Assembly (NCBI GenBank): GCA_963842505.1
Contig: CAWJGZ010000002.1
Span: forward strand, 992,001-1,056,000
DNA: 64,000 nucleotides
Source: PALSA-129 sp963842505
Lineage (GTDB): Bacteria; Acidobacteriota; Terriglobia; Bryobacterales; Bryobacteraceae
Direction: 5' to 3'
A program made the translations under genes and the position numbers. Below, one piece after another: positions 59,508 through 64,000 of this stretch (positions are counted from its first letter, which is position 1; the number at the start of each line of letters is the position of its first letter). The notes beneath the pieces are model-generated. The model saw only the letters and a list, made by a program, of their open reading frames with translations. It made no database searches and had not been told where the DNA came from.

Positions 59508-62402
59508 ATGCTCGAACTTGCCCCAAGCGACCCGCTGATTAAGACTTACCTCAAGGATCTCCAACACCTGAAAAGTCAGTCCGTGGAGCACGAACTGGGG
59601 CTCAAGGGACCTTTTCAGAACCTCCTGGATAAGGCGGCCAAGAAGCGAGGCTGGACGCTGGTGCCGGAACTTTCAACCTACTCCGGCGGCAAGCGAGTGG
59701 TGCCCGATGGAACCGTGCGCGACGAGTTTCGTCTGGCGCGGGGGTGGTGGGAGGCCAAGGATACGTCCGACCATCTGGCCTCGGAGATCCAGAAGAAGCT
59801 GAAGGCCGGGTACCCCACCCGCAATACCATCTTCGAGGACACGCAAACTGCCGTCCTCTATCAGGACCGCGGCGAGGCCGGCGAATTTGCGCTCGGCGAG
59901 CCCGTGAAGATCGCGGAGCTGATGAACCGCTTCTTCTCCCACGACGAAGGTGACGAACGTGAGTTCCAACGCGCCATGGACGAGTTCAAGAGCCGGATTC
60001 CGGACTTGGCGCAGTCGCTCCGCGAGCACATCGACGAAGCGCACAAAAAGATCAAGAAGTTCAAGGAAGCCTTCGCCGCCTTCATGACCCTGTGCCGCGC
60101 GTCGCTCAACCCGGACCTGACCGACAGCAACGTGGATGAGATGCTCATTCAGCACCTGCTTACCGAACGGCTGATGCGCAACCTGTTCCAGAACCCCGAG
60201 TTCACCAAGCGGAACGTGATTGCGGCGCAAGTGGAGAATGTGATCGAAGCGCTGGCTTCGGCCAGCTTTTCGAAACAGGAATTTCTGAAGAAGCTGGACC
60301 CGTACTACACGGCCATTGAACGCGCCGGCGCCAACCTCAGCCACTTCACGGAGAAGCAGGATTTTCTCAACTCGGTCTACGAGCAGTTTTTTCAGCGGTT
60401 CTCGCCCAGCGTGGCCGATACCCACGGCATCGTCTATACGCCGCGCGAGATTGTGGACTACATGTGCCAGTCCGTCGAGGATGCCCTGAAGGAGGAGTTC
60501 GGATACACCCTGGCATCGCCCGAGGTAGTGATTCTGGACCCCTGCACTGGGACCGGAAATTTCATCGTGAACCTGATCGACCGGATGCCGGGAAAGGCGC
60601 TGGCCGAAGCCTACCAGAGCCGGCTGTTCGCAAATGAAGTGATGCTGCTGCCGTACTACGTCGCGAGCTTGAATATCGAGCACGCCTACTATGAACGGAT
60701 GAAGCAATACGAGCCGTTTCCGGGCCTGTGTTTCGTGGATACGCTCGACATGGCCGAGGCACAGCAGGGCGCTCTGTTTACAGCGGCCAACACCGAACGG
60801 GTGGAGCGGGAGAAAGAAGCTCCGATTACGGTGATTATCGGGAATCCGCCATATAACGTGGGGCAGAAAAGCGAGAACGACAACAACAAGAACCGGAAGT
60901 ACAAGGTGGTGGACGGGCGGGTGCGGGAGACTTACACCAAAGACTCCAAGGCGACTAATAAGAACTCGCTGTCGGATATGTACGTCAAGTTCTTCCGTTG
61001 GGCGACGGATCGGCTTCAGGGGCGGGATGGAATTGTGTGCTTTGTGTCGAACAACAGCTTTGTGGACCAGATTGCGTTCGACGGGATGCGCAAGCACCTC
61101 TTGCAGGATTTCGAGCGTGTCGATCATATCGATCTGCACGGCAACGTGCGGCGGAATCCGAAGCTTTCCGGGACAACGCACAACGTCTTCGGCATCCAAG
61201 TGGGTGTGGGGATTACGCTTGCGGTGAAGAAGATCGGGGCGGCGACGCAGTTACGGTATTGCCGGGTACCGGACACATGGCGGAAGGGTGAGAAGTTGGC
61301 GTTCTTGGCTGAGGGTGAGGTTGCGTGGCGGACTCTTGCACCCGATACGGAACACACGTGGCTGACGCTTGAGCACTTTTCCGAGTACCGTGGGTTCGCG
61401 TCACTGGAAGAGATGTTTGATATTCACACAAGGGGGCTAGAAACAACACGGGACAGCGTGGTTTACGACTTTGATCGAGAGGCGCTCGCCTCGCGGGTCA
61501 AGGAATTCGTCGTTGATTACAATGCTGAGGTCGGTCGTCACAGGCATGACGATGCCGCGGACTTTCCGGACCGCATCAAGTGGAGTAGCCGACTCAAGGA
61601 ATGTTTGGCGCGGGGGCAGTATGCCGAATTCGAGGAAGCGAAGCTCCGGCGTGCGCTCTATAGGCCATATGCTAAACGCTGGGTGTTTTTCGATGCTGTT
61701 CTTAACCAACGCACTGGACAGTGGCCGCACATATCGGGCCGGGTTATTTGGGTAAAGGTCGGCGCGGCGTGGCCGTTTCTTGTGCTAATGTCGGACGTCA
61801 TCTGCGATCTCTTGCCGCAAGGCGGCTCCCAGTGTTTTCCCCTCTCCCACCTGAAAGACTCCGCCGTCGCCCAGTTCCGCCAGCACTACTCCGACAACTC
61901 CATCTCGAAGGAAGACGTCTTCCACTACCTCTACGCCCTGCTGCATCATCCGGAATATCGCGAGCGCTACGCCGCCAACCTCAAACGCGAGTTGCCGCGC
62001 ATTCCCTTCGCGCCCGATTTCGCCGCCTTCGCATCCGCCGGAAAAGAACTGGCGCGGCTGCATGTAGAGTATGAATCGCTCGATCCGTGGCCGCTGCGGG
62101 AAACCGAAACCGCGGGCGTCCCGTACTCACAGCGCGTCGAGAAGATGAAGCTGAGTGCGGACAAGCGGTCCCTGCAAGTAAATCAGTCCCTCACGCTGGA
62201 CGGTATCCCGCCGGAGGCTTTTGAGTACCGGCTGGGGTCGCGGTCAGCCCTGGAGTGGGTGATCGACCAGTATCAGGTGAAAGGCGAGTCCGACCCGAAC
62301 CGCGATGACGATCCGGGCTACATCGTGCGGCTGGTGGGCCAGGTAGTGCGTGTGAGCGTGGCGACGGCGGAGACGGTGAAGTCCCTTCCGGCCTTCAAAT
62401 AG
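59508..62402 (+). CDS. Type ISP/IIG-like restriction-modification protein without helicase
   Basis: 964 residues. N-terminal PD-(D/E)xK-type nuclease: Pro66-Asp67 in VVPDGTVRDE and Glu82-x-Lys84 in GWWEAKD. A helical linker leads to an N6-adenine methyltransferase with motif I DPCTGTGNF (about 344) and motif IV NPPYNVG (about 446). The C-terminal ~300 residues, with DNSISKEDVFHYLYALLHHP, match the type ISP target-recognition region. The superfamily-2 helicase of LlaGI-type ISP enzymes (about 1600 residues) is missing, so this is closer to a MmeI-like single-chain design. No partner gene is seen. It is probably an acquired defence or orphan gene. Confidence 0.85.
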   Translation: MLELAPSDPLIKTYLKDLQHLKSQSVEHELGLKGPFQNLLDKAAKKRGWTLVPELSTYSGGKRVVPDGTVRDEFRLARGWWEAKDTSDHLASEIQKKLKAGYPTRNTIFEDTQTAVLYQDRGEAGEFALGEPVKIAELMNRFFSHDEGDEREFQRAMDEFKSRIPDLAQSLREHIDEAHKKIKKFKEAFAAFMTLCRASLNPDLTDSNVDEMLIQHLLTERLMRNLFQNPEFTKRNVIAAQVENVIEALASASFSKQEFLKKLDPYYTAIERAGANLSHFTEKQDFLNSVYEQFFQRFSPSVADTHGIVYTPREIVDYMCQSVEDALKEEFGYTLASPEVVILDPCTGTGNFIVNLIDRMPGKALAEAYQSRLFANEVMLLPYYVASLNIEHAYYERMKQYEPFPGLCFVDTLDMAEAQQGALFTAANTERVEREKEAPITVIIGNPPYNVGQKSENDNNKNRKYKVVDGRVRETYTKDSKATNKNSLSDMYVKFFRWATDRLQGRDGIVCFVSNNSFVDQIAFDGMRKHLLQDFERVDHIDLHGNVRRNPKLSGTTHNVFGIQVGVGITLAVKKIGAATQLRYCRVPDTWRKGEKLAFLAEGEVAWRTLAPDTEHTWLTLEHFSEYRGFASLEEMFDIHTRGLETTRDSVVYDFDREALASRVKEFVVDYNAEVGRHRHDDAADFPDRIKWSSRLKECLARGQYAEFEEAKLRRALYRPYAKRWVFFDAVLNQRTGQWPHISGRVIWVKVGAAWPFLVLMSDVICDLLPQGGSQCFPLSHLKDSAVAQFRQHYSDNSISKEDVFHYLYALLHHPEYRERYAANLKRELPRIPFAPDFAAFASAGKELARLHVEYESLDPWPLRETETAGVPYSQRVEKMKLSADKRSLQVNQSLTLDGIPPEAFEYRLGSRSALEWVIDQYQVKGESDPNRDDDPGYIVRLVGQVVRVSVATAETVKSLPAFK

Positions 62403-62441
62403 AGCATCCTGGCGCCTTCCGGCCTGTCGGCTCAATCCGAA

Positions 62442-62457
62442 CCGCGACAAGTCGCGG
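62442..62457. terminator. Perfect hairpin after the restriction-modification gene
   Basis: CCGCGAC (62442-62448) and GTCGCGG (62451-62457) form a 7-base perfect stem, 40 bases after the stop. No T-run follows, so it is a weak terminator or a short palindromic element. Confidence 0.4.
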
Positions 62458-62513
62458 CTCTGATTGACTACTGCCGGCGGGCCGGACAGGCATAGCGCTA
62501 CAATTCTCTTTCT

Positions 62514-63413
62514 ATGGCAAAACTCGGCTTCCTCGGACTCGGGCTCATGGGCTACCCCATGGCCCGCAACCTACTGCGCGCCGGTCACAAAGTGGCGCTT
62601 TGGTCCAACACTCTGGATAAGGCCCGCAAACTGGCCGCCGAAGAGAAGGGCCAAGCCTTTGATACACCTTGCCAGGTGGCTGAAAATGCGGACTACATTT
62701 TCCTCTGCCTCGGCAATACTGCCATGGTTCGCCAGGTCATCCTCGGACCGGACGGCGTCATCGAAGGTGCCCGCCGTGGCACAGTCGTCGCTGACGCCAG
62801 CACCATCAGCCCCAGTGAGAGCCGCAAGATCGGTCAGGCCCTCGCCGCTAAAGGCGTGGATTTCCTCGACGCCCCCTGCACCGGCTCCACTCCCGGAGCC
62901 AAGGGCGGCAGCCTCACCTTCATGATTGGCGGCGACCAGGCCATCTTCGAAAAGACCAGACCCTTCCTCGAACCTATGGGCAAACGTCTCTACTACTGCG
63001 GCGGCCCGGGCATGGGCCTGCAAGCGAAACTCACCCAAAACCTCATTCTTTGCAATATCTTAATGGCCTTCAACGAAGGCATGGTGCTCTCCACCAAGGG
63101 CGGCATCGACCCCAACCTCATGCTTGAGATCCTCGACAATAGCGCCGCCAAGAGCGGCCTCATCTCCTATAAAGCCCCCTTTGTCCTCAGCCGCGACTTC
63201 TCCGCCAATTTCGCTACCAAGTGGATGCACAAGGATATCGGGCTTATGCTGGAGTTGGGTCAGGAGCTGGGAGTACCGCTCCTGCTAACCTCTCTTACCC
63301 ATCAGCTATTCCAGACGGCCATCGCCGCGGGACATGCCAATGATGATATGTGCTCTACTATCAATGTGTTAGAGGAATTAACCGGCACTCAGGTAAAATC
63401 CCGAAAAAAATAA
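62514..63413 (+). CDS. NAD(P)-dependent beta-hydroxyacid dehydrogenase family protein
   Basis: 299 residues. LGFLGLGLMGYPMARNLLRAG is the Rossmann motif; DFLDAPCTGSTPGAKGGSL and GLQAKLTQNLILCNI (with the catalytic Lys) are typical of 3-hydroxyisobutyrate dehydrogenase, tartronate-semialdehyde reductase and GLYR1-like proteins. The preferred substrate is unclear. Start ATG 62514; the codons near the stop end in an A-run and an AT-rich region follows. Confidence 0.9.
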   Translation: MAKLGFLGLGLMGYPMARNLLRAGHKVALWSNTLDKARKLAAEEKGQAFDTPCQVAENADYIFLCLGNTAMVRQVILGPDGVIEGARRGTVVADASTISPSESRKIGQALAAKGVDFLDAPCTGSTPGAKGGSLTFMIGGDQAIFEKTRPFLEPMGKRLYYCGGPGMGLQAKLTQNLILCNILMAFNEGMVLSTKGGIDPNLMLEILDNSAAKSGLISYKAPFVLSRDFSANFATKWMHKDIGLMLELGQELGVPLLLTSLTHQLFQTAIAAGHANDDMCSTINVLEELTGTQVKSRKK

Positions 63414-63463
63414 TCCATTTTTTTGTTGCTTCCAAAACCAGAATCTATTATTATTGGAAGTAA

Positions 63464-63557
63464 GCCGGGGAGGCAACTCCCACCAAAGCGAGACTAACCT
63501 CTAAAAAGACCCCTGAAGCAATCCTCCCCGGCACCCCCTTCAAAGAGGATTAGAGGT
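63464..63557 (+). ncRNA. Possible structured leader with pseudoknot upstream of dxr
   Basis: GCCGGGGAGG (63464-63473) pairs perfectly with CCTCCCCGGC (63523-63532). The loop contains ACCTCTAA (63498-63505), which is complementary to TTAGAGGT (63550-63557) downstream, the geometry of an H-type pseudoknot. An upstream CTTCCAA/TTGGAAG pair (about 63429-63460) may form another stem. It lies between the dehydrogenase and dxr, about 120 bases before the dxr start. No known RNA family was recognised. Confidence 0.45.
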
Positions 63558-63673
63558 CTTCAAGCCACGAATCTTCCACGTTGTTATTTTTTCGCGATGT
63601 GGTACGACATTAAAGTCGAACCTCCGGGCTGCATGATATGATGGCAGATACGCTCGCCAATACGTGCGCCAGC

Positions 63674-64000
63674 ATGAAAACTCTCACCGTCTTGGGCTCC
63701 ACCGGGTCGATTGGTACCAGCACCATGGACGTCGTGCGGCGTAGTCGCCACCAATATCAGGTGTACGCCTTAGTGGCCGGCTATAACGTTGACACCCTGG
63801 CGGCCCAAATCATTGAATTCCGCCCCCGCGTCGCGATTGTCGCAACTTCCGACGTCTTGGGTCGTCTATCAGACAGGTTGTTGGCAGAGGGTTTGCCCCG
63901 CTCCGCTTGGCCGGAGCTGGCTTTTGGGAATGCTGCCCGGATTCAGGCGGCGACGGCTGCGGAGGTGGATACCGTCATCTCCGCCATCGTAGGGGTGGCT
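63674..64000 (+). CDS. dxr: 1-deoxy-D-xylulose 5-phosphate reductoisomerase, N-terminus only
   Basis: 109 codons up to the window edge. MKTLTVLGSTGSIGTSTMDV is the diagnostic NADPH-binding start of Dxr (IspC), followed by RVAIVATSDV. It converts DXP to MEP, the first committed step of the non-mevalonate isoprenoid pathway, which also supplies polyprenyl carriers for glycans. Start is ATG 63674 by family alignment; in-frame ATGs at 63638 and 63641 are possible, and no good ribosome binding site was seen for any. The rest of the gene is outside the window. Confidence 0.93.
   Translation, partial: MKTLTVLGSTGSIGTSTMDVVRRSRHQYQVYALVAGYNVDTLAAQIIEFRPRVAIVATSDVLGRLSDRLLAEGLPRSAWPELAFGNAARIQAATAAEVDTVISAIVGVA

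Noticed and set aside
59673..61199. 508-codon minus-strand frame inside the restriction-modification gene
   Set aside because: Fully antisense to a protein with clear nuclease and methyltransferase motifs, with no family match of its own.
1..64000. tRNA, rRNA, insertion sequence or prophage genes
   Set aside because: No T-loop or anticodon-arm pattern was seen in the intergenic gaps, and no transposase, integrase or phage structural gene was found among the real coding frames.

Overview
The window is GC-rich, densely coded bacterial chromosome. Several traits suggest an Acidobacteriota of the Solibacter/Bryobacter type: a soluble poly-HAMP chemoreceptor operon, very large secreted proteins with Ig-like repeats, many GTG and TTG starts, and dispersed hairpin elements. 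This assignment is inferred from gene content; no rRNA or other taxonomic marker is present. No tRNA, rRNA, CRISPR array, transposase or integrase gene was found.

Layout. 1-7866 (minus) is a chemosensory operon in transcription order cheA, cheW, a short cheR, a five-repeat poly-HAMP receptor, cheY and cheB (cut by the window edge). 8169-24057 (plus) holds a WalW-like polysaccharide deacetylase, two related giant secreted proteins flanking a GT-C type membrane glycosyltransferase (the second copy carries a +1 frameshift), an FkbM methyltransferase, and a MoxR-type AAA ATPase overlapping a large protein of unknown function. 24066-28431 (minus) has a 1-Cys peroxiredoxin, then a translationally coupled set: membrane glycosyltransferase-like protein, GmhA-like isomerase, LPG-synthase-like flippase and alpha/beta hydrolase. 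28672-30476 (plus) has a GT87-like protein and a MazF-type toxin-antitoxin pair.

30487-45324 (minus) is one surface-polysaccharide operon of twelve genes, mostly overlapping or closely spaced. It encodes glucose-1-phosphate cytidylyltransferase, a UXS-like SDR, UDP-glucose dehydrogenase, the RfbH dehydrase, a second SDR, a NeuB-like synthase fused to a cupin, a HAD protein, a YerE-like thiamine-diphosphate enzyme, a methyltransferase, a GT2 transferase, a radical SAM protein and a GT87-like membrane protein. The set suggests a CDP-linked, possibly two-carbon-branched 3,6-dideoxyhexose, together with a uronate/pentose and a nonulosonate-like sugar. A 223-bp tandem repeat full of palindromes interrupts the operon. 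Around it, at 45546-51475, lie another GT-C protein, a frameshifted EpsB/WbaP-type phosphoglycosyltransferase that would start a glycan on undecaprenyl phosphate, an outer-membrane barrel protein, a GT2 and a methyltransferase.

51603-64000 is mixed: ankyrin protein plus DHA2 efflux pump, secreted CocE-type hydrolase, a YgiB/YgiC-like pair with a third lipoprotein-sorting-like gene, a CPBP membrane protease, a solitary type ISP-like restriction-modification protein, a beta-hydroxyacid dehydrogenase and the start of dxr, preceded by a potentially structured untranslated region.

Most promising for novelty: the MoxR ATPase plus large-partner gene pair, the branched CDP-sugar operon, the giant secreted paralogues, the tandem palindromic repeat and the putative pseudoknot upstream of dxr.
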